The notes under the pieces: model-generated
The model's database searches: none
Told to the model about the DNA's origin: nothing
Seen by the model: only the letters and a program-made list of their open reading frames with translations
In this document: positions 9,607 to 18,175 of the stretch, in pieces
How positions within the stretch are numbered: position 1 is the stretch's first letter
Layout: the number at the start of each line of letters is the position of its first letter
Translations under genes and position numbers: made by a program
NCBI RefSeq assembly: GCF_021151785.1
Contig: NZ_JAGKWP010000007.1
Coordinates: forward strand, 1 to 40,278
DNA length: 40,278 nucleotides
Source of the DNA: Flavobacterium sp.
Lineage (GTDB): Bacteria > Bacteroidota > Bacteroidia > Flavobacteriales > Flavobacteriaceae
Direction: 5' to 3'

Positions 9607-9654
9607 ATTCTCATGTAAATTAATGTGTAAAAATAGTAACAATTAATGGCTAAA

Positions 9655-9662
9655 CAAAATTA
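9655..9662 (-). promoter_or_regulatory. -7 element for ftsE (TAATTTTG on minus strand)
   Basis: The minus strand reads TAATTTTG, a full match to TAnnTTTG, 48 nt before the ftsE ATG. No suitably spaced TTG is present. It lies back-to-back with the promoter of the TPR gene. Confidence 0.4.
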
Positions 9663-9710
9663 TTCTTTCAAATATTTGAGAGGTATGAGAGGCAATATTT
9701 AAGATATTTT

Positions 9711-9743
9711 TTGCGTTTTTGTATGAGCAAATAGGTATATTTG
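9711..9743 (+). promoter_or_regulatory. Bacteroidota promoter of the TPR gene (TTG-N22-TATATTTG)
   Basis: TTG at 9711-9713 and TATATTTG at 9736-9743 are separated by 22 nt, within the accepted flavobacterial spacing. The ATG used (9764) is 20 nt after the -7 box. The promoter also rules out an upstream TTG start at 9719, which lies between the two elements. Confidence 0.65.
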
Positions 9744-9763
9744 AATTTTTAATCCATGTCATT

Positions 9764-12700
9764 ATGAAGTTAGTAGTTAAGCTTTCCTTACTTTATGTGT
9801 TTTCAATGCCATTATTTGTTGATGCTCAGCAAACTGAGGTTTATCTCAACGAAAAAACAGACTTTAACCAAGCCGTTATTTTATACAAAGACAAACAGTT
9901 TCAAGCCGCTCAAATTTTATTTGATAAAGTGAAAAATCAGGCAAAAGATGAAGAAATTCAATCTGATTGTGATTTTTATATTGCTAATTGTGCTATTCGA
10001 ACTAATCAACAAGGTGCTGATGCTTTGATGGAAAATTTTATTGAAAAACACCCTACAAGCACTAAGCAAAATGAGGCTTATCTTGGGGTAGCCAATTATT
10101 ATTTCACTCAGGGTAATTATACACAATCTCTTAAATGGTATGAGAATATTCACGAAGATAACTTGTCGGTAAATGAGTTAGATAAAATTAATTTTCATAG
10201 AGGTTATGCTCATTTTTCAACTAAAAATAAAGCAGAGGCAAAGAAATATTTAAATAAAGTTATCAATTCATCGGAATACGGTAATCAAGCTAAATATTAT
10301 TTAGGATACTTAGCTTATGACGGTGATAATTATCAAGAAGCTAATGAGCTTTTTGGTCAGGTTTCAGATCAGGATAAATACAAAGAAAAAATGGGGTATT
10401 TTCAAGCTGATATGAATTTTAAATTGGGAAATTTTCAAAAAGCTATTGAATTAGGTGAGCCTCAATTGAAAAAATCAACTGCATTAGAAAAAAGTGAATT
10501 GTCTAAAATTATTGGAGAATCGTTTTTTAATTTAAAAAAGTATGACAAAGCCTTACCTTATTTGTTGGCTTACAGAGGTAAAAACGGTAAATGGACCAAT
10601 ACTGATTTCTATCAACTAGGCTATACGTATTACCAACAAAAAGAGTATGAAAACGCCATCAATCAATTCAATAAAATTATCGAAGGGAATGATTTTATTG
10701 CTCAAAATGCTTATTATCACTTAGCTGAAAGTTATTTGAATACAGAAAAAAAGCAGCAAGCTTTTAATGCTTTTAAAACGGCTTCTGAAATGAGTTATGA
10801 TTTAAAAATTCAAGAAGATGCTTATTTAAATTATGCTAAATTGAGTTATGAAATAGGAAATCCATATCAGTCAACACCTGAAGTTATTCGTGCTTTTATG
10901 GATAAATATCCCAATAATTCTAATAATTCTGAATTAAAAACGTTGCTCATTAATTCGTATATCACATCTAAAAATTATACAGAAGCATTGGTATTATTAG
11001 AGAAAAATAAAACCCCTGAAAACAAAGCTGCTTATCAAAAGGTAACTTTTTACAGAGGTTTGGAAGTTCACACGGATGGAAAATACCAAGAAGCTTATGT
11101 TTTATTTAAAAAATCCTTAACTGAAAATAGAGATCCTAAAATTACGGCCCGTGCCACTTTCTGGAAGGCTGAATGCGAATATAGTTTGGATCAATTTGCT
11201 GAAGCTGTTTTAACATACAAGCAATTTTTAGCTTCTTCTGCTTCTTCTTCTGTTCCTGAAATTAAGAATGTGAACTATAACTTGGCTTATGCATACTTTA
11301 AAATTAAAGAGTATGAAAATGCCATTCCTTACTTTCAAGCACATATCAATGCAAATAAAGAAGACAAAACTAGATTAACAGACGCTTATCTTAGAATGGC
11401 TGATTGTAATTATATATCTTCTAAATATTGGCCAGCAATGGATGCTTATAATAAGGCAATTGAATTGAAATGTGTAGATGCGGATTATGCTGCTTTTCAA
11501 AAGGGAATGAGTTATGGATTTGTAAATAAAAATGATAGAAAGATTGAAGATTTATCAAAATTTGTTTCAACATATCCAACTTCACAATATATAGATGATG
11601 CATTGTATGAGTTGGGTTCTACTTATGAAGATTTAGATCAAGATACTAAAGCTACTGAAACTTTTGATAAATTAGTAAATAATCACAAGAATAGTTCTTA
11701 TGTGCCAAAGGCACTTTTAAAGCAAGGAATCATTTATTATAATGCTGATAAAGATGAGGCTGCTTTGATTAAATTTAAAAAACTGGTTGCGGATTTTCCT
11801 AACTCACCAGAATCTCTTGAAGCAGTTTCAACCGCAAAAAGTATTTATGTTAACAATGGAAAAGTAGACGAATATGCTTCTTGGGTTAAAACATTATCGT
11901 TTGTTAATGTTACTGATGCTGAATTGGATGAAGATATGTATGCAGCTGCTGAAAAACAATACATAGCTAATAATGCGAAACAAGCAATAACTGGATTTAC
12001 AAATTATTTAGCCCAATTTCCAAGTGGTAAATATGCACTTAAAGTACATTTTTATTTGGCTCAATTGTATTTTGCTGATAAATTGGAAAAAAATGCAACT
12101 CCACATTATGAATATGTAATGAATCAATCAAGAAATGAGTATACAGAGCAAGCTTTAGTGCGTTTAGCTGAAATTCATTTGAAGACTAAAAATGCAGAAG
12201 GAGCTATTTCTGTGTTGAAAAGATTAGAAACGGATGCAGAATATCCTCAAAATATCACTTTTGCACAATCAAATTTGATGAAATTATATTATGAAAAACA
12301 GGATTTTAATCAATCGGAAATTTACGCTGATAAGGTATTGAGAAATCCTAAAGTAGAAGATAAAATTAAAAGTGATGCCCAAATTATAATTGCGCGTTCA
12401 GCTATAAAAACTAATAATGAATCAAAAGCGAAAGAAGCCTATGCCAAATTACAAAAAATAGCCAAAGGAGAATTAGCTGCAGAAGCAATGTATTATGAAG
12501 CTTATTTTAAACATAAAGAAGGAAAATTTGAAGCTTCTAATAAAGTGGTTGAAAAATATGCATCTACTTACTCGGGTTATAAGTTTTTTGCAGCAAAAGT
12601 ACTTGTTATAATGGCTAAAAATTATTACGGGTTAAAAGATAGTTTTCAAGCCGTTGAAATTTTGCAAAGTGTAATAGATAACTTTTCTGAATTTAAAGAG

Positions 12701-12778
12701 GTAGTTACAGAAGCACAAACAGAATTGGACCAAATAAAAACAGAAGAAGCAAAAACCAATTCATCTATCACCAAATAA
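9764..12778 (+). CDS. Large secreted tetratricopeptide-repeat protein
   Basis: 1004 aa from ATG 9764. The start is fixed by the promoter just upstream and by a clear SPI signal peptide (MKLVVKLSLLYVFSMPLF, cleavage near VDA-QQ). Almost the whole mature protein is TPR-like helical repeats, with recurrent motifs such as YYFTQGNYTQSLKWYENI, AYYHLAESYLNTEKKQQAF and YLRMADCNYISSKYWPAM. No lipobox or membrane anchor follows the signal, so it should be periplasmic. TPR arrays are protein-protein scaffolds; YbgF/CpoB and BamD are functional analogues of this type but are much shorter. It begins a plus-strand run with a barrel protein and is divergent from ftsE, suggesting envelope assembly or division work. 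The specific function is unknown. Confidence 0.92.
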   Translation: MKLVVKLSLLYVFSMPLFVDAQQTEVYLNEKTDFNQAVILYKDKQFQAAQILFDKVKNQAKDEEIQSDCDFYIANCAIRTNQQGADALMENFIEKHPTSTKQNEAYLGVANYYFTQGNYTQSLKWYENIHEDNLSVNELDKINFHRGYAHFSTKNKAEAKKYLNKVINSSEYGNQAKYYLGYLAYDGDNYQEANELFGQVSDQDKYKEKMGYFQADMNFKLGNFQKAIELGEPQLKKSTALEKSELSKIIGESFFNLKKYDKALPYLLAYRGKNGKWTNTDFYQLGYTYYQQKEYENAINQFNKIIEGNDFIAQNAYYHLAESYLNTEKKQQAFNAFKTASEMSYDLKIQEDAYLNYAKLSYEIGNPYQSTPEVIRAFMDKYPNNSNNSELKTLLINSYITSKNYTEALVLLEKNKTPENKAAYQKVTFYRGLEVHTDGKYQEAYVLFKKSLTENRDPKITARATFWKAECEYSLDQFAEAVLTYKQFLASSASSSVPEIKNVNYNLAYAYFKIKEYENAIPYFQAHINANKEDKTRLTDAYLRMADCNYISSKYWPAMDAYNKAIELKCVDADYAAFQKGMSYGFVNKNDRKIEDLSKFVSTYPTSQYIDDALYELGSTYEDLDQDTKATETFDKLVNNHKNSSYVPKALLKQGIIYYNADKDEAALIKFKKLVADFPNSPESLEAVSTAKSIYVNNGKVDEYASWVKTLSFVNVTDAELDEDMYAAAEKQYIANNAKQAITGFTNYLAQFPSGKYALKVHFYLAQLYFADKLEKNATPHYEYVMNQSRNEYTEQALVRLAEIHLKTKNAEGAISVLKRLETDAEYPQNITFAQSNLMKLYYEKQDFNQSEIYADKVLRNPKVEDKIKSDAQIIIARSAIKTNNESKAKEAYAKLQKIAKGELAAEAMYYEAYFKHKEGKFEASNKVVEKYASTYSGYKFFAAKVLVIMAKNYYGLKDSFQAVEILQSVIDNFSEFKEVVTEAQTELDQIKTEEAKTNSSITK

Positions 12779-12868
12779 TTACATTTAGTGATAAGTATAT
12801 TGCAAACACTTAATACATTTTTTATGACATCAAAGATTCAAGATAACAAGCAAAACCACAAAAATTAT

Positions 12869-14617
12869 ATGAGTAAGAAGATAAGTTTTTGTATCATCGC
12901 TATCTCGATTTTTCAATGGGGATTCTCTCAAAAGAAAGATGAAAATATTGGCAGTGAAGTGGTGAATATAGTTAAGCCTTATACTCCTACCATTTCTGAT
13001 GCTTTTAAAGTGAAAGAAATTCCTGCGGCAGAAGAAGAAATTCCTGAACCAAAACTACCGATTAAGTACCAAATTTTTTCATTCCCCGTAGCTTCAACTT
13101 TCATTCCTTCAAAAGGAAAGGCGGCTGATGTGGATAAAGAAGAACTAGAAAAAGGATTTAGTAATTATGCATTATTAGGTGTGGGTAACTATGGTACAGT
13201 TAATGCCGAAGTTTTTGTTGCTCATCAATTAAATCGTACTGATTATGTTGGGGCACTTCTTCATCATTTATCTTCGCAAGGTGGGATTAAAAATGTAAAA
13301 TTAAATGATAAATTTTATACTACTGGTTTAGATATAACCTATGGTAGTAGAACCAAGGATTTGCAATGGAATGTTGATCTTGGGGTGAAAAATCAAATCA
13401 TCAATTGGTATGGATTACCTTCTGAAAATATTTTATTTGCAGATGAATCGATTGTGAAAATAGATGCTCAACAAAGCTATAATACCATTGAACTAGGCGG
13501 GAAGATGGACTTTAAAGATGGTTTGTTTAGTCATGCCAATATACTATTTAAACGCTTTTCAGATAAAATGGGTTCTGGTGAAAATCGCTTCTTTGTAAAG
13601 CCAGAATTTGACTTTGATGTGGTGAATCAAAAAGTTAAAGCTCTTTTTGAACTAGATTATGTAGGAGGTTCATTTGAAAGAGATTTTTTTAATACAGGAG
13701 GAATGAAATACAGTAATATTATTTTTGGAACAAAACCAAGTTTTTTATATCAACAAGACGATTTATCTGTAACTATTGGTGCGGGTGTTTTTTATACCTC
13801 TTCAACATTTAATGATGTATCAGAGGGTAAATTGTTTGTTTACCCAAATGTTAAAGCATCATACCGCCTCGTTGGTGATTTAATGATTGCCTATGCAGGA
13901 GCAGAAGGAGGGGTGAATCAAAATTCGTATGCGGATTTTGTAGGGCAAAATCCATTTGTTTCACCTACATTGTATATAGTACCAACGAGTAATGCATATG
14001 ATTTATATATTGGAATGAAAGGTAAGCTAGCTAGCGCCGTTTCATTTAACGTTAAAGGAGGTTACAATAGTCAAATTGATAAAGCCTTTTTTCAATCAAA
14101 TACTTTCGCTGTTACAAACTCAAATGATAAAGGATATGTAAACGGAAATTCCTTTCAAGTGGTTTATGATGACTTAACAACTATTTCTGTTTTTGGAGAA
14201 ATTAAAGCAGATTTTTCTAAAAAAACTTCATTAGTTTTAAGTGGTACATACAACAACTTCAGTACAAGAAATATTGAAAAAGCATGGAATTTACCTCAAT
14301 TGAAAGTTGAATCTACCCTAAACATGGATTTTACTGATAAATGGTATGGGGGCATTCAATTGTTCTTTGTAGGTGAACGAACAGATTTAGTCACGGTTCA
14401 AGATCAAACAGCTTTGATTCCAACTTATATCAACCAGCAAGTAACTTTGGATAGTTATTTTGATTTAAATGCTAATGTTGGTTTTAAATATAATAAGAGA
14501 TTGACTGCATTCTTGAGAGGTAATAATTTAGCAAATCAGCAATATAATCGATGGGCAAATTTTCCAGTGCAAGGTATTCAGGTATTACTAGGAGGAATTT
14601 ACAAATTTGATTTTTAA
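12869..14617 (+). CDS. TonB-receptor-like outer-membrane barrel without a plug domain
   Basis: 582 aa from ATG 12869. Longer in-frame starts exist back to 12788, but MSKKISFCIIAISIFQWGFS is a proper signal peptide, so I choose it. A short tail follows (SEVVNIVKPYTPTISDAFKV, then a Glu/Pro-rich EEEIPEPK). The protein then passes directly into amphipathic beta strands (SNYALLGVGNYGTVNAEVFV onward) and ends with a TonB-receptor-like last region (FLRGNNLANQQYNRW ... GGIYKFDF, terminal Phe). The roughly 120-residue plug with LPGV and RGG motifs, seen in the receptor at the left edge, is missing. Homologues are usually named TonB-dependent receptor. It follows the TPR gene by 90 bp and may form a module with it. 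Confidence 0.88.
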   Translation: MSKKISFCIIAISIFQWGFSQKKDENIGSEVVNIVKPYTPTISDAFKVKEIPAAEEEIPEPKLPIKYQIFSFPVASTFIPSKGKAADVDKEELEKGFSNYALLGVGNYGTVNAEVFVAHQLNRTDYVGALLHHLSSQGGIKNVKLNDKFYTTGLDITYGSRTKDLQWNVDLGVKNQIINWYGLPSENILFADESIVKIDAQQSYNTIELGGKMDFKDGLFSHANILFKRFSDKMGSGENRFFVKPEFDFDVVNQKVKALFELDYVGGSFERDFFNTGGMKYSNIIFGTKPSFLYQQDDLSVTIGAGVFYTSSTFNDVSEGKLFVYPNVKASYRLVGDLMIAYAGAEGGVNQNSYADFVGQNPFVSPTLYIVPTSNAYDLYIGMKGKLASAVSFNVKGGYNSQIDKAFFQSNTFAVTNSNDKGYVNGNSFQVVYDDLTTISVFGEIKADFSKKTSLVLSGTYNNFSTRNIEKAWNLPQLKVESTLNMDFTDKWYGGIQLFFVGERTDLVTVQDQTALIPTYINQQVTLDSYFDLNANVGFKYNKRLTAFLRGNNLANQQYNRWANFPVQGIQVLLGGIYKFDF

Positions 14618-14691
14618 TCGTTTTACAGTATTTTAATTGCATTGATTTAATTTAAATGAATGAAGTCAGTACTTTTTTATGATTCAATTGT

Positions 14692-15735
14692 ATGAAAAAT
14701 AAAATTACAATTTCAGTTTCTATTTTATTGTATTTGTTTTCAATGCAACTTCTAGCTCAAAACATTATAGGCAAAGTAACTACTGCTTCTGGAACTACAT
14801 TACCAGGTGTTTCTGTATATTTGGATGGAACAACTTTAGGAACCTCTACAAATGATGCTGGGGAATTTAGTTTGATCTCTACAACTAAATTTAATACATC
14901 TTTGATTATTCGGTTTATGGGATATGAAGATGTAATTCTTTCCAATCCCTATGAGAAACCCTTTTGGAATATAGTTCTGCAAGTTAAGGAAAATGAAATT
15001 GAGCCCGTTTTTATTATAGATGATGGTTTTACTCGAAAACAGAAAATGCAATTGTTTAAAGAACAATTTTTGGGTTCAAATAAAGAAGGAAAAGCATGCC
15101 GCATACTCAATGAAGATGCTCTGATTTTAGAATTCGATAAGAAAAACAACCGATTATTAGCTAAAAGTTATGAACCTATTCAAATTCAAAATGATTATTT
15201 AGGCTATTTAGTGGAATTTGATTTGTATGATTTTTATGTTTTAATGAACAAAAAGAGCATAAAATCTGCTGATGTTTATCAAAGTATGTTTCTTGGTACT
15301 TCTCAGTTTATTGATAATGCAAAGCATGAATATCAGAAAATAAATCGAGATAAGGCTTATTTTGGCTCTTCAATGGAATTATTTAAAACATTAATTCATA
15401 ATTCATGGGAGACTAAAAAGTTTCTACTATATGAAGGTAAATTTGCAGTAAATCCTACAAACTATTTTAAAATTACAAATGAAGAAGGTTTGTTTAAAGT
15501 AGAAGTGAAAGAACAAAATAATATTGGATTAAAGTCAAAAAAGTTTAATGTTTTTTTAAACTTATTGTATAATAAAAAAAGACAATCTCAAATCCAATTC
15601 GGTACTAAAGAATTTTTTGTAGATGAATTTGGAAATACAAGTCATCGTGACCAAATCATTTTTGGTGGTGATATTGGAACACAAAAATTAGGGAATTTAT
15701 TGCCGTTGAATTACCAACCTTTAAAAAGCGAATAA
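14692..15735 (+). CDS. Secreted protein with carboxypeptidase-regulatory-like domain
   Basis: 347 aa. A signal peptide (ISVSILLYLFSMQLLAQ) leads into a CarboxypepD_reg-like beta-sandwich at about 23-95: NIIGKVTTASGTTLPGVSVY, LDGTTLGTSTNDAGEFSL, then IIRFMGYED. The remaining 250 residues are a soluble alpha/beta region I do not recognise. Many Bacteroidota surface proteins share this N-terminal domain, including receptors, but there is no plug or barrel here. Likely periplasmic or surface-located; function unknown. It lies 74 bp after the barrel gene and 5 bp before the GreA-like gene, so it is probably co-transcribed with the latter. Confidence 0.88.
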   Translation: MKNKITISVSILLYLFSMQLLAQNIIGKVTTASGTTLPGVSVYLDGTTLGTSTNDAGEFSLISTTKFNTSLIIRFMGYEDVILSNPYEKPFWNIVLQVKENEIEPVFIIDDGFTRKQKMQLFKEQFLGSNKEGKACRILNEDALILEFDKKNNRLLAKSYEPIQIQNDYLGYLVEFDLYDFYVLMNKKSIKSADVYQSMFLGTSQFIDNAKHEYQKINRDKAYFGSSMELFKTLIHNSWETKKFLLYEGKFAVNPTNYFKITNEEGLFKVEVKEQNNIGLKSKKFNVFLNLLYNKKRQSQIQFGTKEFFVDEFGNTSHRDQIIFGGDIGTQKLGNLLPLNYQPLKSE

Positions 15736-15740
15736 CTACC

Positions 15741-16190
15741 ATGTCAATAAAAAATAAGCTAGTCGAACAATATAAAATTTTATTGCAAGATAAAATAGAT
15801 ATCTATCAAGATTTGATTGATTCATTAACTGATGAGGCTCAAAATGATGCTAAAAGTTCTGCTGGTGATAAACATGAAACGACCTTATCTAAATTACATA
15901 TTGAACAAGAAAAAATAAGTCAAAAATTAAACGAAGCTTTACATCAAATACAGATATTGTCAAAATTAGATGTTGAGGTTAAATCAGAACGAATAGTATT
16001 AGGAAGTCTAGTTTTTACCAATCATTTAAGTGTTTTAATAGCAACAGCATTGCCTAAAACTATAATTGACAGCAATCCTTTTTTTGCTATTTCTCCGCAA
16101 TCACCTTTAGGAATTCAGTTGCTTGGTCATCAAAAAGGTCACATATTTCAATTAAATAAGATAGAATACCAAATTCTTGATATTTTATAA
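15741..16190 (+). CDS. GreA/GreB-like transcript-cleavage-factor family protein
   Basis: 149 aa. The N-terminal 75 residues are an antiparallel coiled coil. The C-terminal half (VLGSLVFTNHLSVLIATALP, then ISPQSPLGIQLLGHQKGHIF and LNKIEYQILDIL) reads like the FKBP-like domain of GreA, including the SPLG/LLGxxxG block. At the expected coiled-coil tip it has AGDKHET (Gly42, Asp43, Glu46), aligning by eye with HGDLKEN of E. coli GreA, whose Asp41 and Glu44 act in the RNA polymerase active centre. Sequence identity elsewhere is low, so it is a divergent member, perhaps a paralogue of the main GreA. It follows a surface-protein gene by 5 bp, an unexpected partner. Confidence 0.7.
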   Translation: MSIKNKLVEQYKILLQDKIDIYQDLIDSLTDEAQNDAKSSAGDKHETTLSKLHIEQEKISQKLNEALHQIQILSKLDVEVKSERIVLGSLVFTNHLSVLIATALPKTIIDSNPFFAISPQSPLGIQLLGHQKGHIFQLNKIEYQILDIL

Positions 16191-16340
16191 TTATAAGTTT
16201 TAGTTCAATTTTTGTGTTATTTATTTATTTTTTTTGATTAAAAAGCTTTTTTTTGTTTAAAATTTAAATCAAAGTTGATTTTTTGCTTTTCATTAAAAAC
16301 TTTTAGTTCCAATTTTGCTTCAGAATTAAAACTATAAGTC

Positions 16341-17957
16341 ATGTGTGGAATATTAGCTATTATTGGAAAAGGAAAAGATAAAGCATTGGTACAGCAATTA
16401 TCAAAAAGAATGAGTCATAGAGGTCCAGATGAAAGTGATATTCATATTACGGATAAGGGGCACTTTTTGGCTCATGAACGTCTGTCAATTGTTGATTTAA
16501 ATACTGGTAAACAACCTATTCAAGGGACTTCTTCGGCTTGGATGGTGCATAATGGTGAAATTTATAATCATAAACATTTAAGAGCAACTACATTAGCTAC
16601 GCATTCGTTTAGAACAACTTCAGACTCAGAAGTGATTGTGCATCTCTATGAAGAGTTTGGATATGATTTTTGTAATATGTTGGATGGAATTTTTGCTTTT
16701 GTAGTTATAGATGGAGATGATTTTATTGCAGCAAGAGATCCACTTGGTGTTAAGCCTTTGTATTATGGTATTGACGAAAGAGGGAGAATGTATTTTGCTT
16801 CAGAAATGAAAGCTATCGCTGATCAATGTGCTACATTTTCAGCTTTTCCTCCAGGGCATTTTTATACTGAAAAAACGGGGTTTGTAAAATATTATCATCC
16901 AAAATGGGAAGACCAATCCAAAGCAATTGAAGAAGTTGATTATCAAGCTATCCGAGCAACTTTAACAAAAGCTGTAGAAAAAAGATTAATGGCAGATGTG
17001 CCTTTTGGAGTTTTATTATCAGGTGGCTTAGATTCTTCGTTAATTTCATCTATAGCTTGTAGATTAACCGAAAGTTCAGGACAAAAAATTCACTCTTTTT
17101 CAATTGGTTTAGATGAAACAGCCCCCGATTTATTAGCGGCGAGAAAAGTGGCTGAATTCATTGGCACTGAACATCATGAAATTTTTTTTACCGTTGAGCA
17201 AGGGATAGCTATTCTTAAGAAATTAATTTGGCACTTAGAAACCTATGACGTTACTTCTATTAGAGCTAGTACACCTATGTATTTTTTATCAAAAGCAATT
17301 ACGGATAGAGGAATTAAAATGGTGCTTTCAGGTGAAGGAGCTGACGAAATATTTGGAGGTTATTTGTATTTTAGAAATGCTCCATCTGCACAGGAATTTC
17401 AAAGAGAAACGATTGATAGAGTGCAAAAATTATTTACTGCCGATTTATTGCGAGCTGATAAATCAACAATGGCTCATGGATTAGAGGCAAGAGTACCATT
17501 TTTAGATAAAGCTTTTTTAGAAGTGGCTATGAATATAAAGCCCGAAGAAAAGCAACCTAAGACTTATGAAGGAATTGAAAAATATATTTTAAGAAAGGCA
17601 TTTGATACTCCTGAGCAACCTTATTTGCCAGAAGAAGTTTTGTGGAGACAAAAAGAACAATTCTCAGATGGTGTAGGGTATAATTGGATTGATACTTTAA
17701 TCGCTTATTGTACAGGGCAAGTAAGTGATGAGGAATTTGCTCAAGCAGAAATTAAATATCCTTACAATACTCCAACAACTAAAGAGGCTTTCTTTTATAG
17801 AAGTATTTTTCATGAATTTTATCCACAACAAAGTGCCGCACAAACGGTAAGAAAGTGGATTCCAAAATGGCAAGAGAATCAAGATCCGAGTGGAAGAGCA
17901 AACGCTGCTCATGTGGAGGCAGATACCTCAATTGCCCAAGAAAATGTACGAGTTTAG
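16341..17957 (+). CDS. asnB: Asparagine synthetase B, glutamine-hydrolysing
   Basis: 538 aa, close to the E. coli enzyme. It makes asparagine from aspartate, ATP and glutamine (EC 6.3.5.4) in the cytoplasm. The N-terminal class II glutaminase begins with the catalytic Cys2 (MCGILAIIG), with RMSHRGPDES and VHNGEIYNH following. The synthetase domain has the ATP pyrophosphatase loop LSGGLDSSL at about 228-236 and the conserved SGEGADEIFGGY. The length and intact domains indicate a functional primary-metabolism enzyme rather than a modification-type homologue. It has a 150-bp upstream gap, containing CAATTTTG at 16310-16317 (one mismatch to the -7 consensus), and is followed by a terminator. Confidence 0.96.
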   Translation: MCGILAIIGKGKDKALVQQLSKRMSHRGPDESDIHITDKGHFLAHERLSIVDLNTGKQPIQGTSSAWMVHNGEIYNHKHLRATTLATHSFRTTSDSEVIVHLYEEFGYDFCNMLDGIFAFVVIDGDDFIAARDPLGVKPLYYGIDERGRMYFASEMKAIADQCATFSAFPPGHFYTEKTGFVKYYHPKWEDQSKAIEEVDYQAIRATLTKAVEKRLMADVPFGVLLSGGLDSSLISSIACRLTESSGQKIHSFSIGLDETAPDLLAARKVAEFIGTEHHEIFFTVEQGIAILKKLIWHLETYDVTSIRASTPMYFLSKAITDRGIKMVLSGEGADEIFGGYLYFRNAPSAQEFQRETIDRVQKLFTADLLRADKSTMAHGLEARVPFLDKAFLEVAMNIKPEEKQPKTYEGIEKYILRKAFDTPEQPYLPEEVLWRQKEQFSDGVGYNWIDTLIAYCTGQVSDEEFAQAEIKYPYNTPTTKEAFFYRSIFHEFYPQQSAAQTVRKWIPKWQENQDPSGRANAAHVEADTSIAQENVRV

Positions 17958-17983
17958 TTTTTCGTAAATAGTGGTTTGTTTGT

Positions 17984-18020
17984 AAAATACGTTAGTGAGC
18001 AATTGCTAGCGTATTTTCTT
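17984..18020 (+). terminator. Rho-independent terminator after asnB
   Basis: The arms AAAATACGTTAG (17984-17995) and CTAGCGTATTTT (18006-18017) form a 12-bp stem with one G-U pair and a 10-nt loop, ending in a short T run. Confidence 0.75.
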
Positions 18021-18132
18021 TATTTTAACACTTCTAAAATGCTAAATTAAAGTATGTCAATTGTTAATTTATTTTGTTGAAAACTTATCTGTTATCGGTG
18101 GTATTTTGTTTAGAAATTAGGTTTGAATTGTT

Positions 18133-18140
18133 TATATTTG
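18133..18140 (+). promoter_or_regulatory. -7 element for gyrB (TATATTTG)
   Basis: TATATTTG is 35 nt before the gyrB ATG. A TTG at 18106-18108 is 24 nt upstream, one base beyond the usual spacing. The resulting leader would be about 29 nt. Confidence 0.55.
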
Positions 18141-18175
18141 CTCGTTAGACTAAAATACAGACAAATAACTTAATT

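Noticed and set aside
16240..16251. AAAAAGCTTTTT palindrome before asnB as a terminator
   Set aside because: The arms meet with no loop and contain only one G-C step on each side, so no stable hairpin is expected.
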